Positions 40,716 to 49,263 of a DNA stretch of 64,000 nucleotides are shown here, one piece after another; position 1 is the stretch's first letter; every line of letters starts with the position of its first letter. The stretch is from the NCBI RefSeq assembly GCF_013391085.1, contig NZ_CP058334.1, positions 3,038,001-3,102,000 of the forward strand, written 5' to 3'. Both the position numbers and the translations under genes were made by a program. Under the pieces are notes generated by a model. The model was given only the letters and a program-made list of their open reading frames with translations, searched no databases and had not been told where the DNA came from. Source of the DNA: Natronomonas halophila. Its GTDB lineage: Archaea > Halobacteriota > Halobacteria > Halobacteriales > Haloarculaceae.

Positions 40716-41150
40716 ATGAACCGTCGGATGCTCCTCGCATCGACCGGGGCCGCGCTTGCTGGCGCCCTCGCCGGGTGCTCTCTCGGGCGCAGCGTCGATA
40801 CGATATCGGTCACGGCGGCGACCGTCGAGCAAGGGGAGACGGCACGTCTCGACGTCGCGGCGCCGAACCTTTCGGGACTACATATCGACGCCTTTCCCGA
40901 GGCGTTCCGACTGGACGGGCCGCTGTCCCTCGGCGAGGCGAGGTTCGACCCGGCGCCGGATGTCGTCTGGCAGGCACACCCGCCTCACTGGTCGTTTTCG
41001 GGGCAGGATACCGAGGGAACCGTGCCGATTCGAACGGCTCCGGAAACGCCGCCCGAGACCTATCGGTTCGGCTTCGCGTTCGATATCGCTGGAAAGGACG
41101 GGACTCGCTACGAGGAGACGACGGTGACGGTCGAAGACGGCTCGGGATGA
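40716..41150 (+). CDS. Small Tat lipoprotein of unknown function
   Basis: A 144-residue lipoprotein. 'MNRRMLLASTGAALAGALAG', followed by Cys21, is a Tat-type signal with a lipobox (RR at 3-4). The mature 120 residues form an acidic, beta-rich domain ('DTISVTAATVEQGETARLDV' at the start, 'TVEDGSG' at the end), similar in build to an immunoglobulin- or CARDB-like module, though I see no motif that proves this. It is convergent with the acyl-CoA dehydrogenase gene. Function unknown. Confidence 0.74.
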   Translation: MNRRMLLASTGAALAGALAGCSLGRSVDTISVTAATVEQGETARLDVAAPNLSGLHIDAFPEAFRLDGPLSLGEARFDPAPDVVWQAHPPHWSFSGQDTEGTVPIRTAPETPPETYRFGFAFDIAGKDGTRYEETTVTVEDGSG

Positions 41151-41166
41151 GACTATCGCGCCGTCG

Positions 41167-42321
41167 TCACATCCCCTTGCCCTGCAGTTCGCGGGCGATG
41201 ACGTTCTTCTGAATCTCGGTGGTGCCCTCGTAAATCTGGGTGATCTTGGCGTCCCGATAGAGCCGTTCGGCGTCGAAGTCGTCGACGTAGCCGGAGCCAC
41301 CGTGAATCTGGACGCATTCGTTGGCGTTCCGGACGGCGATTTGGGAGGCGTACTCCTTGGCCATCGAGGCCAGCATCGTCAACTGTTCGTCCTTGTGGTC
41401 GACCGACCACGCCGATTTATAGGTCAGTTGACGGGCGGCTTCGGCCTCGGTGTGCATGTCGGCGAGTTTGTGCTGGATGGCCTGGAAATCGCCGATAGGC
41501 TGGCCGAACTGTTCGCGTTCTTGAGCGTAGTCGAGAGCGCGCTCGGCAGCGCCCTTGGCGATGCCAACGCCCTGGGCGGCCACCTGTGTTCGGGTCTCGT
41601 CGAAGAACTGCATCTGCTGGAGGAAGCCGGCGCCGCGAGTCCCGACGAGGTTCTCCTCGGGGACCCGCACGTCGTCGAAGATGAGTTCGGCGGTGTCGGA
41701 TGCGCGGATACCCATCTTTCCAGTTATTTTGTCGGACTCGAAGCCGTCGCGGTCCGACTCGACGACGATTTGCGAAAAGCCGTTGTAGCGGCCCTCAGCG
41801 TCGGGGTCGGTCTTGCAGAGGACGACGAAGAAATCGCCGATGGAACCGTTGGTAATCCACATCTTGTTGCCGTTGATAACCCACTCGTCGTCGCCCTTCT
41901 CCGCGCGGGTCGAAATCGAGGCCACGTCGCTTCCGGCGTGGGGTTCGGAGATGGCCGACCCACAGATGGCGTCGCCTGTTGCGAGGTCCGGCAGCCAGCG
42001 GTCCTTCTGGTCGTCGGTGCCGAAGGCGATGATGGCCTCGCTGCCGAAGGCGGTGCCGAGGATGCTGCCGGCGATTCCGGGGTCGGCCGCATAGAGTTCT
42101 TCGACGACCAGCGCGACGTCGAGGGTATCGTAGCCGGCGCCGCCGTAGTCGACGGGAATCTGGGCGCCGGTCAGGCCCATCTCGGCGCCCTTCTCGATGA
42201 GGTCGAGGGGGGCTTTCTCCTCGCGGTCGTACTCCTTGGCGACCGGCCGAATCTCGTTTTCGGCGAAGCGGCGGACCTCCTCACGGATGTGTTGCTGTTC
42301 GTCGGAGAGTTCGAAATCCAT
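41167..42321 (-). CDS. Acyl-CoA dehydrogenase
   Basis: A 384-residue flavoenzyme. 'DGNKMWITNG'-like 'INGNKMWITNGSIGDFFVVL' is the FAD region, 'AISEPHAGSDVASISTRAEK' the ACAD signature 1, and 'QIHGGSGYVDDFDAERLYRD' signature 2; the catalytic Glu lies in 'QIYEGTTEIQKNVIARELQG' near residue 367. Length and motifs are standard for short- to medium-chain enzymes. It would oxidise acyl-CoA to enoyl-CoA, passing electrons to ETF. No ETF genes are adjacent. It may serve beta-oxidation or branched-chain amino acid breakdown. Confidence 0.92.
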   Translation of the reverse strand: MDFELSDEQQHIREEVRRFAENEIRPVAKEYDREEKAPLDLIEKGAEMGLTGAQIPVDYGGAGYDTLDVALVVEELYAADPGIAGSILGTAFGSEAIIAFGTDDQKDRWLPDLATGDAICGSAISEPHAGSDVASISTRAEKGDDEWVINGNKMWITNGSIGDFFVVLCKTDPDAEGRYNGFSQIVVESDRDGFESDKITGKMGIRASDTAELIFDDVRVPEENLVGTRGAGFLQQMQFFDETRTQVAAQGVGIAKGAAERALDYAQEREQFGQPIGDFQAIQHKLADMHTEAEAARQLTYKSAWSVDHKDEQLTMLASMAKEYASQIAVRNANECVQIHGGSGYVDDFDAERLYRDAKITQIYEGTTEIQKNVIARELQGKGM

Positions 42322-42382
42322 ACCCCTCCCTAGAAAGGAATCGGAATAAAATTCGGGGACGGTGAGAGGCTCGTTTGCGGGC

Positions 42383-42817
42383 CTATTCCCACTCGCCGTC
42401 GACGATGTCGGGTTCGGCCTGATGGGCCATACTGACCTGATAATCCGGGAGGTGGAGCGCGAGGTCGGTCGTGGTGATGATGCCGACAGCGGCGCCGTCC
42501 TCGACGACGGGGAGTTTCTTGACGCCGTTGTGGCCCATCCGCTCGGCGGCGACCTGCAGGGACTCGCTTCGCTGAATCGTGACCACGGGGTCGGACATAA
42601 TCTCCGAAATCTGTCGTGAGGGGTCCATCTCCTCGGCGACGGCCTCGACGATATCGGATTCGGTTACGATGCCGGTCACCTGCTCGTCGCCGACGACGAG
42701 CGATCCGATGCCCTTCGAGGCGAGTACCTGTGCGGCCTCCGCGATGGTCGCACTCGGGGCGATGGTCTCGACGGGCGAACTCATCAGGCTCTCCACGTTC
42801 GCATCTCGTTCGGCCAT
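42383..42817 (-). CDS. Two-CBS-domain protein
   Basis: A 144-residue protein consisting of two CBS motifs: 'SSPVETIAPSATIAEAAQVL' begins the first and 'SDPVVTIQRSESLQVAAERM' the second, each followed by the 'VxxxxSLVVG/KLPVVED' and 'GIVTESDIVE/GIITTTDLAL' strands that bind adenine nucleotides. It forms a Bateman pair on its own. Such proteins sense AMP, ATP or SAM and modulate partners; which partner is unknown. It is transcribed leftward, 61 bp before the acyl-CoA dehydrogenase gene, and could share a transcript with it. Confidence 0.88.
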   Translation of the reverse strand: MAERDANVESLMSSPVETIAPSATIAEAAQVLASKGIGSLVVGDEQVTGIVTESDIVEAVAEEMDPSRQISEIMSDPVVTIQRSESLQVAAERMGHNGVKKLPVVEDGAAVGIITTTDLALHLPDYQVSMAHQAEPDIVDGEWE

Positions 42818-42847
42818 ACCTCGATATGTGGGCGGGGTCGCAAAAGC

Positions 42848-43285
42848 CTAGGCGTCACCCGAGACGGCGTCCTTGCGCCCGCCACGGCGGGCGCGTTTCG
42901 CGAGTTTTCGCCGGGCGCGGCGTTTCAGAAGCACGCCACAGCCGTAGGCGATCCCGCTGAAGAGGACGAACACGAGGGCCGGGCCGAACGCCTTCGTGGC
43001 GAAGCCGACCGGTGACAGGTCGGCCCCATCGACCAACGCCGGCAGGTACGGCGCGGCCGGCGCGAGGACCACGAGGGCCGCACCGAACTGGAGGGCTGCC
43101 CCCATCGCCTCGGAGGGGAGTCGCTTCCGCGAGAGGTAGGCGGCGAAGCCGACCCAGCCGACGACCGCACCCCAGACCGGCGCGCCGGCCGCAGCCAGCG
43201 CCCAGGCGATGCCGCCGGCGAGAGCGACCGCGAGCACCTGCGCGGTGACGTAGACGGTCATCGGTCGGTCGGCGGTCCGGAACAT
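42848..43285 (-). CDS. Small membrane protein (145 aa) with basic tail
   Basis: A 145-residue protein with three or four hydrophobic helices ('VYVTAQVLAVALAGGIAWAL', 'VWGAVVGWVGFAAYLS', 'LQFGAALVVLAPAAPYLPAL', 'PALVFVLFSGIAYGCGVLL') and a strongly basic C-terminal tail 'KRRARRKLAKRARRGGRKD', unusual in an acidic proteome and likely on the cytoplasmic side near membrane lipid or nucleic acid. The ATG at 43285 is about 28 nt from a CTTATCTA element on the minus strand. I do not recognise a family. Confidence 0.72.
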   Translation of the reverse strand: MFRTADRPMTVYVTAQVLAVALAGGIAWALAAAGAPVWGAVVGWVGFAAYLSRKRLPSEAMGAALQFGAALVVLAPAAPYLPALVDGADLSPVGFATKAFGPALVFVLFSGIAYGCGVLLKRRARRKLAKRARRGGRKDAVSGDA

Positions 43286-43349
43286 CGATGGGTGGCATAC
43301 ACCCGGGGAGTAGATAAGAGTTCTAGGTGAAAAACGCCGAAAGCAGCGG

Positions 43350-43538
43350 TCAGGCGTCGGGGCTCCACTCGCCGCGACAGTCCTCCGAGCAGAAATGGGC
43401 AGTCCGAACGCCCCCGTCTTCGACCCACGTAATGACGCGGTGTGTCGTCTCGTTTACTATCGGGTCGGCACATACCTCACAACGCGGCGCGTCGTCCTCG
43501 GTGACGTCCTCACCGAGTTCCGAAGTCGGGTCTACCAT
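43350..43538 (-). CDS. Small treble-clef zinc protein (62 aa)
   Basis: A 62-residue protein with one zinc site: 'PRCEVCADPIVNETTHRV' gives the first CxxC, and 'VRTAHFCSEDCRGEWSPDA' the second CxxxC, the typical MYM/treble-clef 'HFCSEDC' ending. The N-terminal 18 residues are acidic. It resembles the DUF7576-like haloarchaeal family I recall but cannot verify. Function unknown; protein-protein or nucleic-acid contact is plausible. Confidence 0.78.
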   Translation of the reverse strand: MVDPTSELGEDVTEDDAPRCEVCADPIVNETTHRVITWVEDGGVRTAHFCSEDCRGEWSPDA

Positions 43539-43616
43539 TTACTGATACCCTTAGTTGGAACCCATATGAACGATTATATTCACGCAGGCGGTGCCGGCCG
43601 CCGCGGCAGGACTCGT

Positions 43617-44480
43617 CTACTCCGGCCGCTCGTAGTCGGGGTCGAACATCTGGGCGGACATCGGCGCCGGGTCACCCTCGGTGAGGTTGTACTGTGAGAA
43701 GTCCTCGACGCCGCATTCCCGCAGGAGTTCCTCGTCGTAGACGGCGTTGCCCGAATACGAGGTGGGGTCCCGCGAGAGGATTTCGAGGACGGTATCCGAG
43801 ACGATTTCTGGGGTTCGCCAGTCGTCTTCGGTCCCCATCCCGAAGTACCGCGTCGCGCGGGTGTCGATGGCCGTGACGGGCCAGAAGGAATTACAGCCGA
43901 CACCGTGGCCGCTGAGTTCCGTATCCAGCGACAGCGTCAGGAACGACATGCCCATCTTCGACCACGCGTAGGGCGCCTCGCCCGGCGCTCGGTCGACGTT
44001 CACGGGCGGGGCGTTCGTCAGCAGCCACGCGTTGTCGACCTCCTTGAGGTGGTCGAGGAAGGCCCGCGAGACCAGATACGTGCCGCGGACGTTGACGTCC
44101 GTCAACAGGTCGAAGCGGTTGGCCGGCAGGTCCTCGACGTTCGCAATCTGGATAGCGCTGGCGTTGTTGATGACGATGTTGACCTCGCCGAAGTGGTCGA
44201 TGGCCTCCTGAACTGCGGCCTCGACGTTGTCCTCGTCGCGGACGTTCAACTGGATGGGCAGCGCCTCGACGCCCTTCTCCTCGCATTCGCGGGCGGTCTG
44301 CTCGATGGTGCCTTCGAGGTCCTTGTCCTCGCCGTAGTCGTCGTTCTCGCTGGTTTTGCCGGTCGAGACGATGTTACAGCCCTGCTCGGCGAGCGCGAGC
44401 GCGATTGCCTTCCCGATGCCACGGGTCGTGCCCGTGATGAACGCAGTCTGTCCCGAGAGGTCGGGCTTGCTGAGCGTCAT
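43617..44480 (-). CDS. SDR-family oxidoreductase (HSDL2-like)
   Basis: A 287-residue short-chain dehydrogenase. 'TAFITGTTRGIGKAIALAL' is the NAD(P) loop, 'DIVINNASAIQ'-like 'VNIVINNASAIQIANVEDLP' the NNAG-type motif, and 'APYAWSKMGMSFLTLSLDTE' the YxxxK active site (Tyr and Lys both present). It follows the architecture of the N-terminal half of human HSDL2 and lacks the SCP2 tail. The substrate could be a 3-hydroxyacyl-CoA or a steroid-like alcohol. It lies alone, with no obvious operon. Confidence 0.88.
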   Translation of the reverse strand: MTLSKPDLSGQTAFITGTTRGIGKAIALALAEQGCNIVSTGKTSENDDYGEDKDLEGTIEQTARECEEKGVEALPIQLNVRDEDNVEAAVQEAIDHFGEVNIVINNASAIQIANVEDLPANRFDLLTDVNVRGTYLVSRAFLDHLKEVDNAWLLTNAPPVNVDRAPGEAPYAWSKMGMSFLTLSLDTELSGHGVGCNSFWPVTAIDTRATRYFGMGTEDDWRTPEIVSDTVLEILSRDPTSYSGNAVYDEELLRECGVEDFSQYNLTEGDPAPMSAQMFDPDYERPE

Positions 44481-44587
44481 GTCCCCCTCATTCGAGGCAG
44501 GACCCTTAAATCCGCCCGCGTTCCCGCGAAGGTATCATTTGAGGACCACGACGACGGAGGTGTCGCGTTCGTAGAAGGTTGGTAAGG

Positions 44588-45775
44588 TCAGCGGTCCCGG
44601 TCGACGGATTCGCCCGGGTTCGTCGTCGCGTTTTCCGACAGCACTACGCCGGGCGCGAGGCTGGTGTTGATGCCGGTCTTGGCGCGCGGCCCGGCGACGA
44701 CGCCGTATTTCCGGCGGCCCGTCGAGACGCGCTCGCCCTTGACGGTCTGTTTGACGTCGCCCTCGTCGTGCCGGAGATTGGCCACCTGCGTGCCCGCCCC
44801 GAGGTTGACGTCGGTGCCGAGCAGGCTATCGCCGACGTAGGAGAGATGGGGGACGTTCGCCCCCGCCATCAGCACGGAGTTTTTGAGTTCGACGCCGTGG
44901 CCGACGTGGCAGTCCTCGCCGATGAGCGTCGCGCCGCGGACGTAGGCGTTCGGTCCGACGTCGGCGCCCGAGCGAATCAGCGCCGGCCCTTCGACGACGA
45001 CGCCGGGTTCGACGACAGCGCCCTCCTCGATGACCACGTCGCCGCGGAGTTCGGCGTCGCCACGCACGTCGCCGTCGATGCGCCGGTCGAGGTCGCCGAG
45101 TTTCCATTCGTTTGCTTCCAGCAGTTCCCACGGCCGGCCGACGTCGAGCCACCGCGAGAGGGTCACGGGCGACACGTCGTATTCCTCGATGACGCGGGCG
45201 ACGACGTCGGTGATTTCGTATTCGCCGCGCTCGCTCTTTTCGACATCCAGCCAGTCGCGCGCTTCCGCCGGGAAGGCGTAGGCGCCCGCGTTGGCGAGGT
45301 TCGACGGTGGCTCTGCGGGTTTCTCGACGATTTTCGTTACCCGAGTGCCGCCCTCGTCCGCTGAGAGGACGCCGTAGTTCCGCGGGTCCTCGACCTCGAT
45401 GGCACCGATTGCAGGGGCAGACTCGAACAGTTCCGCGACGCCCGCCGGGTCATAGAGGTTGTCGCCGTTGAGGACGGCGAAGGCCTCGTCGAGGTGCTTG
45501 CGGGCCGCCCGGACGGCGTGGGCGGTGCCGAGTTGTTCCTCCTGGGCCGCATAGGAGACGGGGACGCCCCGGTATTCGGCGCCGAAGTAGGACTTGACCG
45601 CGTCGGCCTCGTAGCCGACGACGAAGACGAGTTCGGAGGCGCCGGCCTCGACGGCCGCGTCGGCCGTGTGGGCACACAGCGGCCGGTCGGCGACGGGGAG
45701 CATCGGCTTCGGGACGGTCTCGGTCAGGGGCCGCATACGGGTCCCCTGGCCCGCGGCGAGAACAACGGTTTGCAT
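44588..45775 (-). CDS. Bifunctional sugar-1-phosphate nucleotidylyltransferase/acetyltransferase (GlmU-like)
   Basis: A 395-residue two-domain enzyme. The N-terminal nucleotidyltransferase starts 'TVVLAAGQGTRMRPLTET' (G-x-G-T-R-M-R-P-L-T loop) and continues with 'VLNGDNLYDP' (metal Asp) and 'IVEKPAEPPSNLANAGAYAF'. From about residue 250 the hexapeptide repeats of a left-handed beta helix appear ('GDAELRGDVVIEEGAVVEPG'). 'NLRHDEGDVKQTVKGE' and 'KYGVVAGPRAKTGINTSLAP' match archaeal ST0452-type GlmU. It would make UDP-GlcNAc or dTDP-sugar precursors for S-layer N-glycosylation. The ATG at 45775 fits the 'MQTVVLAAG' start. Confidence 0.88.
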   Translation of the reverse strand: MQTVVLAAGQGTRMRPLTETVPKPMLPVADRPLCAHTADAAVEAGASELVFVVGYEADAVKSYFGAEYRGVPVSYAAQEEQLGTAHAVRAARKHLDEAFAVLNGDNLYDPAGVAELFESAPAIGAIEVEDPRNYGVLSADEGGTRVTKIVEKPAEPPSNLANAGAYAFPAEARDWLDVEKSERGEYEITDVVARVIEEYDVSPVTLSRWLDVGRPWELLEANEWKLGDLDRRIDGDVRGDAELRGDVVIEEGAVVEPGVVVEGPALIRSGADVGPNAYVRGATLIGEDCHVGHGVELKNSVLMAGANVPHLSYVGDSLLGTDVNLGAGTQVANLRHDEGDVKQTVKGERVSTGRRKYGVVAGPRAKTGINTSLAPGVVLSENATTNPGESVDRDR

Positions 45776-45840
45776 ACTCGCTGAGTCGGGCGGCGCCCTC
45801 AAAAGGAGCAGGGTCGGAGCGCCCCACTTGGGTCCGCCGG

Positions 45841-47190
45841 TTATTCTTCGAGCGTCGCGTCGGCGCCGATGGCCGCCGGTTCGTCCTCGTCGGCCTGCTT
45901 GCGCACGTCGACGTGGTAGTCACCGAGGATGTCACGGCCGAGCAGGAGGGGATACTCCATGTGGCTGCGGTCCTCGACGCTGGCGGTGACGGTGTGCTGT
46001 CGGCCGCCGATACCGACGACGACGTCGACGACGGGCCGGGATTTGCCCTTCTTGACGCTGCCCGATTTGATTTTCACGATGTCCTTGATTGGGCCGGTTC
46101 CGATATCGGCGGCGAGGCGGGCGTCGATGCTCGTCCGCGTCGCGCCGGTGTCGGATTTCGCGAGGACGCTCTTCTGGCCGGTCGTCCCCATGACGACGAC
46201 TTCCTCGATGTAGCCGATAATGAGTGGTTCGCCGGCCTGAACCTTCTGTTTTTTTGGCATACACGCCGGCCGGGAGTCGTCGAGGTTCGCCGTGAGTTCG
46301 CGGACGCGCTCGCGCTCGACGTCCCCGCCCGCTCGCTCGATGGCGAGGGCGGCGATGTGCGGGGCCGGCGAGCGGCCGGTTGCCTTATAAAGGCCGCGGA
46401 ACCCGGCGGTCGGGTTGACTTCGAGGACGTAGTAGCCGTCCTCACCCTGCACGATGTCGACGCCGGCGTAATCGAGGCCGATGACGTCGGCGGCGCGCTT
46501 GGCCATCGTGATGACTTCCTCGGGCAGGTTCTCGGTGGCGTCCTCGACTTCGCCGCCCAGTGCGACGTTGGTCCGCCATTCGCCTTCGGCGGCGTAGCGG
46601 TTCATCGCGCCGACGACCTGCTCGCCGACGACGTAGATACGGAGGTCGTGATGCCGTTTCTCGTCGTGTTCGATGAGTTCCTGTAAGAACGCCTGTCGGG
46701 AGCCGACCATCGGATTGATCTGGTCGTCGGTGTCGAGTTTCCAGGTACCGCCGCCGTGGGTGCCGATGGCCGTCTTGTAGACGACCTCGTCGGCGAAGCG
46801 GTCGCGGTTGGCGTTGAGCGTGTCCGCCGAAAGCGCCATGAACGCGTCCGGGACGGGCACGCCGGCCTCCGCGAGGGCCGTCCCGCTGGCGAACTTGTGG
46901 ATGGCCGTCATCGTCGTGGTCGGCGTGTTCAGCATGGGCACCATCCGGTCGAGCATCGTCGCGAGACCGAGCGCCTCCGCGGGCTGTTCTTCCTTCGAGA
47001 GCAGCAGCCGGTTGACGACGATGTCCACGTCGGGTTCGAGGGTTACTTCCCCGTCCTCGATGCCGATGGAGGTGTTCTCCGCCCGGAGCCACTCGGTATC
47101 GTAGCCGAGGGCGTCGGCGGCGTTGAGGATGGCCTTCGATTCCTTGGAACTGTGAAGGCTCAACACGCCGACAGTAATATCGGAAGACAT
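45841..47190 (-). CDS. RimK-type ATP-grasp ligase fused to RimB-like retropepsin domain
   Basis: A 449-residue protein. Residues 1-305 are an ATP-grasp ligase of the RimK group: 'FASGTALAEAGVPVPDAFMA' begins the ATP domain, 'VVYKTAIGTHGGGTWKLDTD' is the Gly-rich loop, 'QELIEHDEKRHHDLRIYVVG' the middle, and 'DIVQGEDGYYVLEVNPTAGF' the Mg site (ENPT). Residues 325-449 match the RimB zinc-protease/aspartic-type family: 'VLAKSDTGATRTSID' with DTGA, then 'SHMEYPLLLGRDILGDYHVD'. RimK adds Glu to a protein and RimB cleaves it. The fusion suggests one enzyme setting glutamate-chain length. It is divergent from an AstE-like gene, 125 bp apart. Confidence 0.85.
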   Translation of the reverse strand: MSSDITVGVLSLHSSKESKAILNAADALGYDTEWLRAENTSIGIEDGEVTLEPDVDIVVNRLLLSKEEQPAEALGLATMLDRMVPMLNTPTTTMTAIHKFASGTALAEAGVPVPDAFMALSADTLNANRDRFADEVVYKTAIGTHGGGTWKLDTDDQINPMVGSRQAFLQELIEHDEKRHHDLRIYVVGEQVVGAMNRYAAEGEWRTNVALGGEVEDATENLPEEVITMAKRAADVIGLDYAGVDIVQGEDGYYVLEVNPTAGFRGLYKATGRSPAPHIAALAIERAGGDVERERVRELTANLDDSRPACMPKKQKVQAGEPLIIGYIEEVVVMGTTGQKSVLAKSDTGATRTSIDARLAADIGTGPIKDIVKIKSGSVKKGKSRPVVDVVVGIGGRQHTVTASVEDRSHMEYPLLLGRDILGDYHVDVRKQADEDEPAAIGADATLEE

Positions 47191-47314
47191 ACTCCTATTG
47201 CGATGGGTTCGACCAAAACGCTACTGGAGGCTGTGTTCACAGATGCCACCGCCCCGCCGTGACGGCAGTCGTCATGGGGCAGGGCCTTATGTATCCATCT
47301 CATGACCCACTGCT

Positions 47315-48325
47315 ATGGGCGAGGCATTCACCTACGACGGCGGGTCGGTCGCTCCCGGAGAGACGGCCAACGTCCGCTATACGGTCAGCGAGACGTATAT
47401 GGGTGACCCGGTCCGCGTGCCGGTCACCATCGTCAACGGCGAACGCGACGGCCCGACGATGTTCCTCTCGGCGGCGGCACACGGCGACGAGTTGAACGGT
47501 ATCGAAATCGTCCGTGAGGTCGCCCACGAGTGGGACCACGAGAAACTAGCCGGTACGCTCGTCTGTCTGCCCGTCCTCAACGTGCCCGCCTTCATCGCAC
47601 AGGAACGGTACCTCCCCATCTACGACCGCGACCTCAACCGCTCGTTTCCCGGCAACGACTCGGGAACGAGCGCGAAACGCATCGCCGACCGCCTGTTCCG
47701 CAACTTCATCGACCCCTGCGACATCGGGCTGGATTTCCACACGTCGACGCGCGGCCGGACGAACATGCTCCATGTCCGTGCCGACACCGACGACGAGTCG
47801 GTCTCACGGGTCGCACACGCCTTCGCTTCGAACGTCATCATCTCCAGCGCGGGTCCCAGCGGGTCGCTCCGCCGGGAAGCCAGCGAGGCGGGCACGCCGA
47901 CCATCACCGTCGAACTCGGCGAGGCCCACCGCTTCCAGCGCGCGCTCATCGACAAAGCACTGGAGGGTGTGCTGTCGGTGATGGCGGAGTTCGGCATGCA
48001 GGAGACGAATACCGTCAAGTGGCCGGGCTGGCGAACCGTCATCAACGGCTCCGAGGAGAAGACGTGGCTGCGGGCCGACGCCGGCGGCCTCGTCGAGATG
48101 CACCACGACCGGGGGTCGCTCGTCGAGGAAGGCGACATCGTCTGTACCATCACGAACCCCTTTAAGACGGATACGACCGTCGTGGAGGCGCCTTTCACCG
48201 GCCTGCTCGTCGGCGTCCTCGAAAACCCGCTGGTGTATCCCGGTAACCCCCTGTGTCATCTCGTCGCGCTCGACGAGGTGACGATGCGGGCGATTCGCGG
48301 CCAGCAGACCGGCGACCGTTCTTAA
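47315..48325 (+). CDS. AstE/aspartoacylase-like zinc hydrolase
   Basis: A 336-residue M14-like amidohydrolase. 'MFLSAAAHGDELNGIEIV' gives the zinc-binding His-x2-Glu, 'CLPVLNVPAFIAQERYLP' and 'DRDLNRSFPGN' (Asn-Arg substrate region) are the succinylglutamate desuccinylase/aspartoacylase signature, and 'GLDFHTSTRGRTNML' the third zinc His. 'TITVELGEAHRFQRALIDK' carries the catalytic Glu. A beta-barrel C-terminal domain follows ('GGLVEMHHDRGSLVEEGD'). It would remove an acyl or a terminal acidic residue. Divergent pairing with a RimK-RimB fusion suggests it trims glutamylated or N-acylated products. Confidence 0.83.
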   Translation: MGEAFTYDGGSVAPGETANVRYTVSETYMGDPVRVPVTIVNGERDGPTMFLSAAAHGDELNGIEIVREVAHEWDHEKLAGTLVCLPVLNVPAFIAQERYLPIYDRDLNRSFPGNDSGTSAKRIADRLFRNFIDPCDIGLDFHTSTRGRTNMLHVRADTDDESVSRVAHAFASNVIISSAGPSGSLRREASEAGTPTITVELGEAHRFQRALIDKALEGVLSVMAEFGMQETNTVKWPGWRTVINGSEEKTWLRADAGGLVEMHHDRGSLVEEGDIVCTITNPFKTDTTVVEAPFTGLLVGVLENPLVYPGNPLCHLVALDEVTMRAIRGQQTGDRS

Positions 48326-48372
48326 ATCCCCCTCACACCGCGTCCGCTCGGGAGCGCCTCGGCAGTCGCGGG

Positions 48373-48382
48373 ATTTTATAAG
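48373..48382 (+). promoter_or_regulatory. Orphan TATA-like element before sdhC
   Basis: ATTTTATAA in 'GGGATTTTATAAGCC' lies about 130 nt upstream of sdhC. No gene starts 25-35 nt downstream. It could be a second, longer-leader promoter of the sdh operon or a promoter for a small RNA. Confidence 0.35.
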
Positions 48383-48471
48383 CCGCTCCGAAACGTCCGT
48401 GCATCCGTTCGCCCGTCGTCCCCCGGTAAATCCCGCCGCTTCGTGCCTGTGACACGTTCGCAGATAGTTAC

Positions 48472-48479
48472 TACTATAC
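48472..48479 (+). promoter_or_regulatory. TATA box for sdhCDBA
   Basis: TACTATAC, centred about 29 nt upstream of the sdhC ATG at 48505, gives a leaderless transcript, the common haloarchaeal arrangement. Confidence 0.6.
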
Positions 48480-48504
48480 CGGCGGGGTACTGACTCTCCT
48501 GTGC

Positions 48505-48894
48505 ATGAGTCAATCGTACGACCGAGGTCTGATAGAGGACTTCGGGCGGTGGCAGGAGTTCTCCGCCGGCATGTGGGCTTGGGTTTTCCACAAGTTCACC
48601 GGCTGGGTGCTCATCGGCTACCTGTTTACACACATCGCCGTGTTGAGTACCGCCACGGTGGATGCCGGGATGTACACGACGACGCTGCAGAACCTCGAGA
48701 GCTTCCTGATTGTTCGTATCCTCGAGGTCGGACTGCTTGCCGTCGCCGTGTTCCACATCCTCAACGGCGTCCGCCTGCTCTTCGTCGACCTCGGTGTCGG
48801 GCTAGAGGCACAGGACAAGGCGTTCTACGCTGCACTAATCATCTCGGCGGCCATTACGGTCGCGAGTATCCCCACGTTCCTCGGAGGTCTCTAA
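48505..48894 (+). CDS. sdhC: Succinate dehydrogenase membrane subunit C
   Basis: A 129-residue cytochrome-b-type anchor with three helices: '[20 protein letters not shown]' carries two His residues including a heme-ligand candidate, then '[20 protein letters not shown]', and '[19 protein letters not shown]'. The middle '[15 protein letters not shown]' is the family's short loop. It is the first gene of sdhCDBA; the product, with SdhD, would bind heme and quinone (menaquinone in haloarchaea). The stop and the sdhD start are one base apart, so translation is coupled. Confidence 0.9.
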   Translation: MSQSYDRGLIEDFGRWQEFSAGMWAWVFHKFTGWVLIGYLFTHIAVLSTATVDAGMYTTTLQNLESFLIVRILEVGLLAVAVFHILNGVRLLFVDLGVGLEAQDKAFYAALIISAAITVASIPTFLGGL

Positions 48895-48895
48895 G

Positions 48896-49261
48896 ATGGC
48901 GGAACACTACTCCTCGTTCGACCGGAACGGCACAGGCTGGCTGCTCCAGCGGATTACGGCCGCCTTCCTCGTGGCCGTGCTGGCGTATCACTTCCTGATG
49001 CTGCACTTCGTCAACCACGCAGCCGAAATCACCTTCGCCGGAACGCAGGCCCGGATGAGTCAGGTCGGCTACTTCCTGACGATGGTGCTGTTCCTCATCG
49101 CGGCCACGTTCCACGGCGTCAACGGCGTCTACAACGCCCTCGTCAATCAGGGTCTCGACGGGACCCCGAAAACCGCCGTCAAATGGCTACTCGTCGTCGC
49201 GAGCCTCGTCCTCATCGCACAGGGCTTCCGCGTCGCAGCCGCCATGACCAACCTCGTCTGA
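48896..49261 (+). CDS. sdhD: Succinate dehydrogenase membrane subunit D
   Basis: A 121-residue membrane anchor with three helices. 'LQRITAAFLVAVLAYHFLML' ends with His residues, 'HFVNHAAEI' adds more, and 'YFLTMVLFLIAATFHGVNGV' holds the third helix with a His. The 'GTGWLLQRITA' start is typical of SdhD. It forms the heme-quinone site with SdhC. It sits 1 bp after sdhC and 2 bp before sdhB. Confidence 0.9.
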   Translation: MAEHYSSFDRNGTGWLLQRITAAFLVAVLAYHFLMLHFVNHAAEITFAGTQARMSQVGYFLTMVLFLIAATFHGVNGVYNALVNQGLDGTPKTAVKWLLVVASLVLIAQGFRVAAAMTNLV

Positions 49262-49263
49262 CC

